Origin: Pelodictyon luteolum DSM 273 | GTDB taxonomy: Bacteria > Bacteroidota > Chlorobiia > Chlorobiales > Chlorobiaceae | Direction: 5' to 3' | DNA length: 64,000 nucleotides | Assembly: GCF_000012485.1 (NCBI RefSeq) | Contig: NC_007512.1 | Location: forward strand, 1,241,001 to 1,305,000 | Shown here: positions 1 through 8,561 of the stretch, in pieces | How the letters are laid out: every line of letters starts with the position of its first letter | Numbering within the stretch: the stretch's first letter is position 1 | Program-made: the position numbers and the translations under genes | The notes under the pieces: generated by a model | What the model was told of the DNA's origin: nothing | Databases searched by the model: none | Seen by the model: the letters and a program-made list of their open reading frames with translations, nothing else

Positions 1-1116
1 AAAAAGCCCGATACTGCACCGGCCGCACTTCTGCCCGATGCGGGGCTCGACCTCCGTGCCCTTGCCCTCGAGCTTCTCAAGAGGCCAAACATCGCAAGCA
101 AGCGCTGGGTATACCGCCAGTACGACTCCATGGTACAGACCAACACGGTGACTCCGGTGGGCCATACCGATGCTGCCGTCATAAGAATCCGAGGCACAAA
201 GAAGGGCCTTGCCATGAAAACCGACTGCAACTCGCGTTATGTCTACCTGAACCCGCTGGCCGGGGGACGTATCGCCGTTGCTGAATGCGCGCGCAACATC
301 GCATGCTCCGGCGCCCGCCCGCTTGCCATCACCAACTGCCTGAACTTCGGCAATCCCTACAAGCCCGAGGTGTACTTCCAGTTCAAGACCTCCGTACAGG
401 GTATGGGAGACGCCTGCAGGGCGTTCAACACCCCGGTAACCGGAGGCAATGTCAGTTTCTACAACGAGTCCACCCATGGCGGCGGGCGGGCAGCCATCTA
501 CCCGACACCGACCATCGGCATGATCGGCCTGCTTGATGACATCGACAACCTCGTCGGCTCTGCCTTCACGACCGCCGGCGACGCCATCATCCTCTTCGGC
601 GATCCCCTCCTGAAGCTCGAGGGCTCGGAATTCCAGGTCATGCAGTACGGCACGCCCGGCACCGATGCTCCGGATATAGACCTCCAGCACGAAAAGAACC
701 TGCAGGACCTTCTCGTGACTCTGGCTGAACAGAAGCTCCTCCACTCCGCTCACGACGTATCGGACGGCGGACTGTTCGTCACCCTTGCCGAAAAAGCCAT
801 CATGGACGAATCCCGCCAGCTCGGTTTCCAGGTCGATCTTGAAGATTGCGGATCGGGACCCTACCGTGTACAGGAGCAGCTCTTTTCAGAGGCCCAGGGT
901 CGCGTTGTCGGAACTATCGCCCCCGATGCCGCCCGTGCAGTCATCGAGGAAGCAATCCGGCACAGCGTCCCGGTGCGCGTCATCGGCCAGGTGGTTCCTG
1001 CTGATGCATCCCTTGCCGTCGACGGCCATGAGACCCTCCGCTTTACTACTGAAGAACTGACGGCAGCCTATTACGATGCACTTGAAAACGCCCTGCACCT
1101 GAACGAACTCCTTTAA
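1..1116 (+). CDS. purL: Phosphoribosylformylglycinamidine synthase II, C-terminal part
   Basis: The reading frame is open from base 1, so the gene begins outside the window; 371 residues are visible. PurL converts FGAR to FGAM with ATP and glutamine in cytosolic purine synthesis. The visible part carries typical PurL stretches: the MVQTNT segment, the NCLNFGNP motif, GGNVSFYNE, PTPTIGMIGLL and the C-terminal AIRS-like HDVSDGGL motif. The next gene, nnr, starts 3 bp after the stop, so the two are probably co-transcribed. Family assignment is by recognition of these motifs and is secure. Confidence 0.95.
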   Translation, partial: KKPDTAPAALLPDAGLDLRALALELLKRPNIASKRWVYRQYDSMVQTNTVTPVGHTDAAVIRIRGTKKGLAMKTDCNSRYVYLNPLAGGRIAVAECARNIACSGARPLAITNCLNFGNPYKPEVYFQFKTSVQGMGDACRAFNTPVTGGNVSFYNESTHGGGRAAIYPTPTIGMIGLLDDIDNLVGSAFTTAGDAIILFGDPLLKLEGSEFQVMQYGTPGTDAPDIDLQHEKNLQDLLVTLAEQKLLHSAHDVSDGGLFVTLAEKAIMDESRQLGFQVDLEDCGSGPYRVQEQLFSEAQGRVVGTIAPDAARAVIEEAIRHSVPVRVIGQVVPADASLAVDGHETLRFTTEELTAAYYDALENALHLNELL

Positions 1117-1119
1117 GCG

Positions 1120-2700
1120 ATGCAGCCAGTCCTGACCGCCATTGAAATGCAGCAGGCCGACAGTGCTGCTATCGAGAAGCTCCATATCAGCCCCATATGC
1201 CTGATGGAGCTTGCCGGAAAGGAGTGTATAGGGTATATGCTCGAAAAACTCAGCCTCGAATCGCCCGAAGGACTGCAGTTTCTCATTGTTGCCGGAAAAG
1301 GCAACAACGGCGGCGACGGGTTCGTCATCGCCCGTCATCTCCTGAACCTTGGAGCTGCAGTCGATCTTGTCCTTCTTTATCCTGAGGGTGCAGCCGGGGG
1401 CGCCGCCGAAGCAAACATGTCGATCCTGCGTGCTTATGAAGAGGAGGGACTCCCGCTCCGCATCTTCAACAGCATAGAGGAAGCCATCCCCTTTGTCTCC
1501 GAACAGGAGTACAGCGTCACCATAGACGCCATGACAGGCACCGGACTGCGTCTTGAAGCTCCGGGTGCACCGCTCCTCTCTCCCCTTGCTGAAGGCGTTG
1601 AACTGCTCAACGCCCTGCATGAGCGCTCAGAAGCCCTCTGTATGGCTGTCGACATCCCGACAGGTCTGGATGCCACCAGCGGCCATGCCGCCATGCCGGC
1701 CGTTACGGCCGACTTCACCATCACCATGGGATTCATGAAAACAGGACTGCTTCTGCAGGACGGACCGGAGCTGTGTGGAGAAGTGCATGTGGCGGAAATC
1801 TCCATTCCGGGGTTCCTCGCAGAGGATGCCGGAGCGTTTCTTATAGACGAATCCTTTGCTGCAGAACATTTCGCACTCAGGTCGGAAGGCAGTGCGAAGC
1901 ACATGAACGGAAAAGTGCTCATCATCGCAGGCTCCAGCACCGGAGAAAGCTCGATGGGCGGTGCCGCGCTGCTTGCCGCCGGTGCTGCGGTAAAGACCGG
2001 GGCGGGGTATGTGGCAGTCTCCATTCCGCCTTCTCTGGCAGCCACACTGCATATCGCCGTGCCTGAAGCAATCGTCATCGGCCGGGACATGGACTCGCTG
2101 ATGGAAAAAGCACGATGGTCAGAGGCGATATTGATCGGTCCGGGACTCGGCCGGAGCCCCGAATCCATCGACCTCGTAAGAGCGCTCCTCAGCCACCCCG
2201 ACATTTTCGAAAAGAAGCTCATCCTCGATGCAGATGCGTTGTACGCGATTGCCGAAGCAGGGCTTCAGAACGTGCTCTCTGCAATGCCGGAAGTGCTCAT
2301 CACGCCCCATTATGGAGAGCTGGCACGCCTGACCGGCACCGATGCCGGATCGGTGACCAAAGACCCGCTGGCTGCCGCCACCCGATTTGCCGACACGTAT
2401 TCGACAACAGTCCTGCTCAAAGGCAGGCCGACCATCATAGCAAAAGAATCAGGTCCTGTTCTTCTGAACACCAGCGGCACGGAGGCCCTGGCCACAGCCG
2501 GAACGGGCGATGTCCTTTCAGGTATGGTTGCAGCTCTTGCCGCCAAGGGCGAATGCCTCCCCGAAGCCGCAGCTGCAGCAGCATGGTTCCACGGTCGTGC
2601 CGGTGATCTTGCATCCGACGTATCCAGCCTTGTTTCCGCCTCGATGGTCCGTGATGCGATTCCTTCAGCGATTGAAGAGATGTTCGACTTCGAGGACTGA
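1120..2700 (+). CDS. nnr: Bifunctional NAD(P)H-hydrate repair enzyme (epimerase/dehydratase)
   Basis: At 526 residues this has the usual length of the fused bacterial enzyme. It repairs damaged NAD(P)HX: the N-terminal YjeF_N domain (about 1-215) epimerises the R and S hydrates, and the C-terminal ribokinase-like domain (about 230-520) dehydrates the S form using ADP or ATP. Seen in the sequence: GKGNNGGDGFV near residue 70 (YjeF_N nucleotide site), ILIGPGLGRS, ITPHYGELARLTG and AGTGDVLSGMVAA (kinase-like site). The ATG at 1120 follows the purL stop by 3 bp. Nothing looks damaged. Confidence 0.95.
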   Translation: MQPVLTAIEMQQADSAAIEKLHISPICLMELAGKECIGYMLEKLSLESPEGLQFLIVAGKGNNGGDGFVIARHLLNLGAAVDLVLLYPEGAAGGAAEANMSILRAYEEEGLPLRIFNSIEEAIPFVSEQEYSVTIDAMTGTGLRLEAPGAPLLSPLAEGVELLNALHERSEALCMAVDIPTGLDATSGHAAMPAVTADFTITMGFMKTGLLLQDGPELCGEVHVAEISIPGFLAEDAGAFLIDESFAAEHFALRSEGSAKHMNGKVLIIAGSSTGESSMGGAALLAAGAAVKTGAGYVAVSIPPSLAATLHIAVPEAIVIGRDMDSLMEKARWSEAILIGPGLGRSPESIDLVRALLSHPDIFEKKLILDADALYAIAEAGLQNVLSAMPEVLITPHYGELARLTGTDAGSVTKDPLAAATRFADTYSTTVLLKGRPTIIAKESGPVLLNTSGTEALATAGTGDVLSGMVAALAAKGECLPEAAAAAAWFHGRAGDLASDVSSLVSASMVRDAIPSAIEEMFDFED

Positions 2701-3038
2701 CCAACAGCACCTCTTCATCCCTCCGCATATCCCCCCCGGCTTATCCAGCCAATCCTCCGCAGCCCATATGAGTCATTGTGGCATGCCTGAAGCAAACTGG
2801 CACAGCTGTGTCAGCACGCCGCAACTGCTTCAGCCTTACGCCCCCGACCAATGCGTTTAGGGTGATGTATAGGCCCACGGATTTCTGAATCAGTAAAGGC
2901 CCACCCACAGGAGGTTTCCGGTAATATCGAGGTCTTTTACGGCTCTGTAACATCGCGGTTTTAAATGTTTGGCACAGGAGTTGTTTAAGGGTAGTCATAA
3001 CTGACCCCTTACACACAACACAGAAAACCCCTACTGCC
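2701..3038. other. Intergenic region between nnr and the appendage locus
   Basis: These 338 bp separate housekeeping genes from the appendage locus. I see no convincing ORF, tRNA or strong terminator. The TCAC repeat array found before the two other appendage promoters (7082 and 12209) is absent here, so the first pilin-like gene may be controlled differently. Confidence 0.5.
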
Positions 3039-3644
3039 ATGTCAACCAGGAAAACTCTCTGCCGCGCCATCCTCGCCGCATCGCTCTTTACTGCCGGACT
3101 CATTCCCGCTTCGGCACATGCCGTAGTTGCAGGACCGAGCGCATCAGGCAAAACAGACATGACCGTCACGATGCCGGAATACATCGTCCTCAGATACTAT
3201 GACAAAATCAGCCTGACATTCACCAGCGCGTCGGCAGCAACAGCTAAGGGCGACAAGTCTTTCGAAGCCACCTGGACTGGCGGTGATGCCACCCTGAACG
3301 CCGACGTGACCCTGCCGGATGAACTCGGTGCGGCCACAAGAAAGATCAAACTCCAGAATGCTTGGGCAATAGCCGGACTTTCACCCTCGGGAACGGCATC
3401 AGTAACCATCGAAGGAACCGACCTGACGAAAAAGGATAATTCAGGCTCAGCAGTTTCCACGATCGGTGTTGAGAACTGGACGGTTAGTGATGGAACCTCT
3501 GAATCCAATGCAATCACAACGACGTTGAGGGGTGTATCGGGAGGTGCAAAAAAAGGTGATGTGAACATGTCGCTGAATTTCAAGAATACGACCATGTCGG
3601 GAGACCATACCGGTACATTCACCATCACGGTGCAGACCATCTGA
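3039..3644 (+). CDS. Secreted pilin-like protein (family A, divergent copy)
   Basis: This 201-residue protein starts with a clear signal peptide (about 28 residues, ending near ASAHA). It is a paralogue of the proteins at 12356 and 13588: all share a VxMPEYIVLxYY stretch after the signal, an AIAGLSPSG segment and a C-terminal beta-strand ending TFTIT-x-x-TI. Such a short, Ser/Thr-rich, all-beta protein with an alternating hydrophobic C-terminal strand is what a chaperone-usher pilin looks like, but I cannot match it to a named pilin family. Its neighbour at 3760 is the paralogue of the gene that follows the 13588 copy. Role as a structural subunit is inferred from context. Confidence 0.7.
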   Translation: MSTRKTLCRAILAASLFTAGLIPASAHAVVAGPSASGKTDMTVTMPEYIVLRYYDKISLTFTSASAATAKGDKSFEATWTGGDATLNADVTLPDELGAATRKIKLQNAWAIAGLSPSGTASVTIEGTDLTKKDNSGSAVSTIGVENWTVSDGTSESNAITTTLRGVSGGAKKGDVNMSLNFKNTTMSGDHTGTFTITVQTI

Positions 3645-3670
3645 ACGAAACCCAATTGAATGGGATGCAG

Positions 3671-3706
3671 AAAATGCAGAAACTCTCGATCAAGTTTCTG
3701 CATTTT
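3671..3706 (+). terminator. Perfect 14-bp hairpin downstream of the first pilin-like gene
   Basis: A 14-bp perfect inverted repeat (3671-3684 and 3693-3706) with an 8-base loop is followed by CATTTTT. It lies 26 bp after the pilin stop. It could be an intrinsic terminator or a partial one that lowers expression of the gene at 3760 relative to the pilin. A hairpin sits at the same place in the paralogous cassette (14213-14246). Confidence 0.6.
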
Positions 3707-3759
3707 CATTTTTGGCTCATTTTCAAAATTCAGCTCCGCAATGCCACTGGAGGATCATC

Positions 3760-4377
3760 ATGATCACTGCAACACCAAACCGGCGCCTTACGCCAACTCC
3801 GATACTCTTGATGCTGTTGACGCTCCTGCATCAACCGCAGACGGGCCATGCTGACACGACAGCCACACTCTCTGTCCAGAAGAGCGCACCGCTCACCATA
3901 ATGGTTGAAGAACTTTACCCCGACAGCACCGGTCCGGTTTCAGCCGGAAGCAGATCTGTCGAGATGTCCTGGCTTGATGCGGATGACTCTATCGGGTCAC
4001 TTGAGCTAACCATCGATGCCTATACGTCAAGCATAAACGAACGCAGCATCAAGGACCTCTGGTACACCGATTCCTTCAGCACCACGAACGGTAAAAAGCC
4101 GGTTTTTAGGGCAGAATACAGCATCAACAGCCTGCCGTTCTCTGAAAAGGAACAAACCGTAGAGATTGCCAACACTCTGGGAACATCAAAAATTTCTGTC
4201 ACATTCAAGCCCCCCGCAATCGATGTAATCAAGACAAGCTCCGGCTTTTCTAAAACGTACAGGTTGCAGGCAGGCACAGCAGCCCTATCTTTTTCGACCA
4301 ATGAGACAACCGCTTCTGGTTCCTACCCGGTAACGATAACGACAGAGGTCACGCCCGACAACTTCAGTATTCAGTAA
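3760..4377 (+). CDS. Secreted minor-subunit-like protein (family B)
   Basis: The ATG at 3760 is preferred over an in-frame ATG at 3712 because GGAGG precedes it at normal spacing and a signal peptide follows (ending near GHA, about residue 31). The 205-residue product is a paralogue of the protein at 14284: both have a TATL strand after the signal, AYTSSxxxRxIxDLWxTD(A/S)F, a YSIN segment and a C-terminus of the form ASGxY...NFxxQ. The all-beta pattern suggests a second pilin-type subunit. It is separated from the preceding pilin gene by a strong hairpin. No named family recognised. Confidence 0.65.
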   Translation: MITATPNRRLTPTPILLMLLTLLHQPQTGHADTTATLSVQKSAPLTIMVEELYPDSTGPVSAGSRSVEMSWLDADDSIGSLELTIDAYTSSINERSIKDLWYTDSFSTTNGKKPVFRAEYSINSLPFSEKEQTVEIANTLGTSKISVTFKPPAIDVIKTSSGFSKTYRLQAGTAALSFSTNETTASGSYPVTITTEVTPDNFSIQ

Positions 4378-4521
4378 GAAACCCCGTCCCAACAGAACCG
4401 CCCGATACTCCCTGCCCGGATACTATACTTTCCATTTCTTTTCCTATATTTAGGATAAATCAAATCTTATTTGTACTGAAAGGACGCTTAACGCGGTTCA
4501 GCCCATATTCTCCAGCTAACC

Positions 4522-6606
4522 ATGACGCAGCCCCTTTTTCCCCAGGTACTCATGACGGCCTGTAATACCTGCCATAGAAATATTTCGCCACACATGCGCT
4601 ATGGCTATATCTATGCGCGCGTCCTCTTTGATGAAACTGGCCGTGCCGTAGATTTCATCCATGAAGAGGTCAATGAGAGCTACAGCAGGCTGACGGGCCT
4701 CCGGGGCATCATCGGCAAAAAGGCCACGGAGGTCTTTCCCGACCTTAAGCGCAACAATCCCGATTTTCTCGCCCGACATCTGAGGGTTGCTGAAACAGGC
4801 ATTTCAGATAGTTTAGAACTCTATCTGGAGGCGCTGGACCGCTGGTATGACATCTCTATATTCAGTACAGACACGGACCATTTCACCGCCATCATTGATG
4901 ATATCACGGCAAGGAAAGTTTCAGAAGAGGGCCTCCGGCAGTCAGAACAACGGTTCAGGACCCTCTTTGAAAACCATTCGGCATGCATGATGCTGCTTGA
5001 CGCTCATAGTGGCGAGATCATCGACACCAACGAAGCTGCCGCTGATTTCTACGGCTGGTCCGTCGATGAACTACGAAAGATGAACATTCTGGATATTGCG
5101 ACAGTATCAGCGGACCAGATCAACAGCAACCTCCGAAAAATGAGGACAGACAGGCAGAAGCGCTTCTCATTCGTGCATCACCTGAAAAACGGGGGGCTAC
5201 GGGATGTAGAACTGTTTACAAGCCTGATCAACATGAACGGAAGAGATGTACTCTACCACATCATTCACGACAACACCGAACAAGTCAGGCTTCAGGCAGT
5301 ATCTGCAATGCGAATTGAACTGCTGGAGATGTCGAGTTTCTCTTCGGCCGGAGTGATGCTCAGGGCCGTACTCGACCGCGCATGCCGGCTGACAGCCAGC
5401 CCTTCAGGCTTTGTCTTTTTCGTCACCGGTGACCAGCGGACACTCTCTCTGGAGGCTTGTAAAAACGAAGGAACGAAAACTACCTGCAATGGCCAGAAAC
5501 ATCCCTCATTGTTTGAAAAGGGTTCGCCATGGGCAGATGTCATACGCACAGGAAAACCTGCCATCCACAATGGACAAGCTGCCTTCATGCACTGCTGCCG
5601 CAATAACGCGGAGAGCAGTCAAGATAACAGTGAACTGGTGGTGCCGGTCATACGGGACAACGCTACCGTTGCAATTCTCGGGATTGGGGGCAAAGCTGTT
5701 GATTATGTCGACAAAGACATCGAGTTGCTCGAAACCCTGACCAATCAAGCCTGGGACATCATTGCAAAAAAAATAGCTGAAGAGAGCCGGAACTTGCTTC
5801 ATCAAAAGCTTCAAGTATCCTCGAAAATGGAACTTGTCGGACAGCTCGCAGCAGGAATTGCCCATGAAATAAACAATCCCCTGAACTTCATTCTCGCCAA
5901 TGAACAGAATCTGGAAAACAATTTCAGCGAACTGCTCTCTGTCATTGACACTTATCGGGATGGCAGAGATCCTCTGGTGGGTGCAGACAGAGAAGCCGGG
6001 CTCCTGAGCGGTGAGGATCTCGACTCGCTCATTGGCACCATCCACGCTTCACTTGAAAAAACCAGGACCGGTGTCGCCCGCATCAAAGAGATCAGCCAAA
6101 GCATGCAGAAGCATGCCTACCGGAACGCCTCTGGCAACTTCAGCCCGTTTGATATCAACAAGGCCATTGAGGAGATTGTTGTCATAACAAAAAATGAATG
6201 CCGCTCGGTGGCAGAGATCTCCTTGGATCTGGCACCGCTTCCTCCCGTACCCTGTGATCCGTCGCAGATCAATCAGGTGCTCTTGAACCTTGTGATGAAC
6301 AGCATCCACGCGATCAGGACCATGGCGCGGAAAGAAGTGGGAACCATAACCATATCGACCGGGTGTAACAATAAGGCGGTATCCTGTTCAGTACAGGATG
6401 ACGGCCCGGGTATTCCTGAAAAACTCAGGGAGAGGGTATTTGAACCCTTTTTCACCACGAAGGAGATGGGTGCAGGAACCGGCCTCGGCCTGAGCATCTG
6501 TCATGACATCATCGTCAACAGACATAGGGGAAACATACGGGTTGTCTGTCCGCAGAAAGGAGGATCCGTTTTCACGTTCTCCCTGCCACTCAAGGGTGCT
6601 CATTAA
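4522..6606 (+). CDS. Soluble PAS-PAS-GAF sensor histidine kinase
   Basis: This 694-residue protein has no obvious membrane segment and is probably cytosolic. Domain order: PAS (about 25-130), PAS (about 140-255), GAF-like (about 270-415), HisKA with the phospho-acceptor His448 in the AAGIAHEINNPLN H-box, then HATPase (about 560-690) with the N-box NQVLLNLVMN, the G1 box DDGPGIP and the G2 box GTGLGLSI. All catalytic boxes are intact. It resembles NtrB-like PAS kinases of environmental bacteria. No response regulator is adjacent; the nearest is at 11442, but that one has its own partner kinase. The signal sensed is unknown. Confidence 0.85.
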   Translation: MTQPLFPQVLMTACNTCHRNISPHMRYGYIYARVLFDETGRAVDFIHEEVNESYSRLTGLRGIIGKKATEVFPDLKRNNPDFLARHLRVAETGISDSLELYLEALDRWYDISIFSTDTDHFTAIIDDITARKVSEEGLRQSEQRFRTLFENHSACMMLLDAHSGEIIDTNEAAADFYGWSVDELRKMNILDIATVSADQINSNLRKMRTDRQKRFSFVHHLKNGGLRDVELFTSLINMNGRDVLYHIIHDNTEQVRLQAVSAMRIELLEMSSFSSAGVMLRAVLDRACRLTASPSGFVFFVTGDQRTLSLEACKNEGTKTTCNGQKHPSLFEKGSPWADVIRTGKPAIHNGQAAFMHCCRNNAESSQDNSELVVPVIRDNATVAILGIGGKAVDYVDKDIELLETLTNQAWDIIAKKIAEESRNLLHQKLQVSSKMELVGQLAAGIAHEINNPLNFILANEQNLENNFSELLSVIDTYRDGRDPLVGADREAGLLSGEDLDSLIGTIHASLEKTRTGVARIKEISQSMQKHAYRNASGNFSPFDINKAIEEIVVITKNECRSVAEISLDLAPLPPVPCDPSQINQVLLNLVMNSIHAIRTMARKEVGTITISTGCNNKAVSCSVQDDGPGIPEKLRERVFEPFFTTKEMGAGTGLGLSICHDIIVNRHRGNIRVVCPQKGGSVFTFSLPLKGAH

Positions 6607-6763
6607 ATATTTGCACCATAAGCTGGCGGCCTCCCGCCCCCGGAGGTATCAGGTTCATCATCAGGAAAAAGAAACAGAATTACGCAACTTGTCGAAATTG
6701 GTCGTACATTAACCTTATATAAGGACTCATCTATCTCCTGCCCCCAGAGCGGTATGATCATGG

Positions 6764-7069
6764 ATGCGCCCGGATATCATCCCGATGAGGGATGACTTCA
6801 AGCAGGATACACAGTCATTGATCATGGCGCCTTACACCACATGGTTTCTTCGCATCGGCATTGTGCTGCTCATTGCCTCAGTCCTGTCCCCTGACATCGT
6901 TGGGGCGTCACAACAGGCGGTTGTCCAGACGAAGATTTCCATCAACGTCTCAGAATCGTTCGTCCAGTACCTGCAGCAGCGAAGGAATGCCTCATCTGAA
7001 CGTCCGCTGAATCCGTCCCTTTCCCCTTCAGCGCCAGACAGCTCCGCTGTGGTTCCAGAGCGAAGCTGA
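6764..7069 (+). CDS. Small secreted or membrane-anchored protein, unknown
   Basis: This frame gives up to 101 residues. ATGs at 6764, 6785 and 6824 are all possible; the one at 6824 starts right at a hydrophobic stretch (about 18 residues) that looks like a signal peptide ending near VGAS. The rest is a short polar protein with the stretch QTKISINVSESFVQYLQ and a Ser/Pro-rich tail. It is not recognised. Its place just upstream of the TCAC promoter and the first chaperone operon suggests membership of the appendage locus, but coding is only moderately supported. Confidence 0.45.
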   Translation: MRPDIIPMRDDFKQDTQSLIMAPYTTWFLRIGIVLLIASVLSPDIVGASQQAVVQTKISINVSESFVQYLQQRRNASSERPLNPSLSPSAPDSSAVVPERS

Positions 7070-7081
7070 GCCGCCCGTTCA

Positions 7082-7145
7082 TCACATTTCATCACAAGAA
7101 ATCACCTTTCATGCCTTGTCTGCATGCGCCTCTCCATGGTATAAT
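7082..7145 (+). promoter_or_regulatory. Sigma-70-type promoter with three phased TCAC repeats
   Basis: TCAC occurs at 7082, 7092 and 7102, exactly 10 bp apart. The -35 box TTGTCT (7116-7121) and -10 box TATAAT (7140-7145) follow with an 18-bp spacer. The last TCAC starts 14 bp before the -35 box, the same distance as in the pilin promoter at 12209. Helically phased direct repeats next to the -35 box are typical of OmpR/PhoB-family activator sites, and such a regulator is encoded at 11442. Binding is inferred. Confidence 0.7.
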
Positions 7146-7193
7146 TAAGGAGATCAATTGTCTTGTTTAGTCCGAATACACTGGAGAGCTGAG

Positions 7194-7697
7194 ATGCGTC
7201 ATACTATCATGATTGCAAAACTCATGACATGCATAGCTTTGGCTGCCATCCTCAACGCAGCCCCCGTATACGGTGGAGGAGCGGCTGCAAACAAGGAGAT
7301 GGAACTCATTGCACCGAAAACCGGTGAAGTGGACAGTGTGGGTGTCGGCAGCAATGGCTTATGCGTGTATTGCACCAATATCTCCTGTGAATGCATAACA
7401 CGGCGGGTGGAACCGCTATGGACATGGACGCTGCAGGATGAGCACTTTCCCATCCTGCAGACCCGATACTGCGTCAAGGGACCAGATGGGAGGAGAGATG
7501 TGTTCATTAACCCTGAGAACCCTTCATCGCCTATCATCGTGCATCTGAAGCCCATGGGGATAAAAGCTGTTGAGTACATCAATGACCAATGGCTCATGCA
7601 TGAGGGTGTAGAATTGGTGCTACAGCTGCCTGAAGACGTCATACCCGGAAGATATGACGGCGTCATCACCGCATTGATCACCATCACCAATATCTGA
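7194..7697 (+). CDS. Cys-containing secreted protein of the appendage locus
   Basis: The ATG at 7194 has GGAGAG upstream and starts a signal peptide (about 25 residues, ending near VYGGG); the in-frame start at 7158 is less likely. The mature part has a Cys cluster (CVYC, SCEC) and one further Cys (YCVKG), which could form periplasmic disulfides. The C-terminus reads PGRYDGVITALITITNI, an alternating hydrophobic strand like that of pilin subunits. It is the first gene after the TCAC promoter and lies 12 bp before the chaperone gene. A subunit role is inferred; no family is recognised. Confidence 0.65.
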   Translation: MRHTIMIAKLMTCIALAAILNAAPVYGGGAAANKEMELIAPKTGEVDSVGVGSNGLCVYCTNISCECITRRVEPLWTWTLQDEHFPILQTRYCVKGPDGRRDVFINPENPSSPIIVHLKPMGIKAVEYINDQWLMHEGVELVLQLPEDVIPGRYDGVITALITITNI

Positions 7698-7709
7698 AGG
7701 AGCCGTATC

Positions 7710-8561
7710 GTGAAAGCCAACTCCATTTCAACGGCATTCCGCTTGAACAGGATCATCATAGCAATAATGCTCTGGCTCTGCATGCCGATGACGGCCGCAG
7801 TGGCTTCAGGTTGTGCGGGACAGATACAGATAGAGCCGGTAATGTTTGATCTGCATTCCGGTAAGCATGGTGCTCAGCAGACCATTCGCCTTTTCAACAA
7901 CAAAGATGACGCAGTCGTCCTCGATGTTGAGATCTGCAACTGGACGTTCGATGGCAATGGAAGCCTTGTGGTTGAACCCTCAAGCACTGCCCCTCTTGCA
8001 GGCTGGATTGACTTTCCGGAAAAAATCATCACCATTCCATCCGGACAGCAGAGGTCCGTTCAATTTTCAGTTCATCCGCCCGAAAACGCAGCGCCCGGAG
8101 AGTATCGGGCCATAATATATTTTCAGGAACATAAGCCCGAAAAGATCAATGATCTTGTTGAAGTGAGTTTCAGGATTGGTGCGGGAGTCTATTTCCAGAT
8201 AGGAGAAATCAGACGCCACCCCGTCATTGAATCTGTTTCGTTTGATGATGGTACCGGAGGAATCGTCATGGTGATAAGAAACAAAGGAAATATCCATACG
8301 AACTTTCATGGTGATTATTCAGTGTGGGAGAAAGGTTCGTTCCCTGGATTCCAGCGTATGAAGGAAATAATTTCCCGGCCGCATGAAGAGGAACGCCCAA
8401 AAGGGTTCATCAAGAGCGGGAGCATGAATCTCACTCCGGTGCTCCCCGGAATAAGGAGCTCGATCCTCACAAGACTCGGCATACCTGACATGTCCAAAGA
8501 TTTCGACATTGCCGTAACAGGAAGTATCGACGGGAAAACGATACAGAAGCTTCTGAAATGA
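7710..8561 (+). CDS. PapD-like periplasmic chaperone (first copy)
   Basis: The GTG at 7710 has GAAGGAG at good spacing. The 283-residue product has a signal peptide followed by a two-domain immunoglobulin-like fold pattern: IEPVMFDL at the mature N-terminus, QQTIRLFNNKDDAVVLDVE (strand pairing typical of PapD/FimC), the SVQFSVHPPENAAPGEYRAIIYF segment in two parts, and a C-terminal domain with RNKGNIHTNFHGDYSVW. It is clearly paralogous to the chaperone at 14966 (shared NWTxDGN, PGEYRAIIYF and KGSFPGF stretches). Its role is to cap subunits in the periplasm. Its stop overlaps the next start by ATGA, so the genes are translationally coupled. Confidence 0.75.
   Translation: MKANSISTAFRLNRIIIAIMLWLCMPMTAAVASGCAGQIQIEPVMFDLHSGKHGAQQTIRLFNNKDDAVVLDVEICNWTFDGNGSLVVEPSSTAPLAGWIDFPEKIITIPSGQQRSVQFSVHPPENAAPGEYRAIIYFQEHKPEKINDLVEVSFRIGAGVYFQIGEIRRHPVIESVSFDDGTGGIVMVIRNKGNIHTNFHGDYSVWEKGSFPGFQRMKEIISRPHEEERPKGFIKSGSMNLTPVLPGIRSSILTRLGIPDMSKDFDIAVTGSIDGKTIQKLLK

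Noticed and set aside
2701-3038. tRNA or small RNA between nnr and the appendage locus
   Set aside because: No cloverleaf or conserved T-loop sequence could be drawn.
4561-4575. CxxCH motif in the PAS kinase N-terminus as a haem-c site
   Set aside because: The protein has no signal peptide, so haem-c attachment in the periplasm is unlikely; a chance match is simpler.
6713-6724. Perfect palindrome CCTTATATAAGG as an operator
   Set aside because: It is short and A/T-centred, not found at the other appendage promoters; no support beyond the palindrome.
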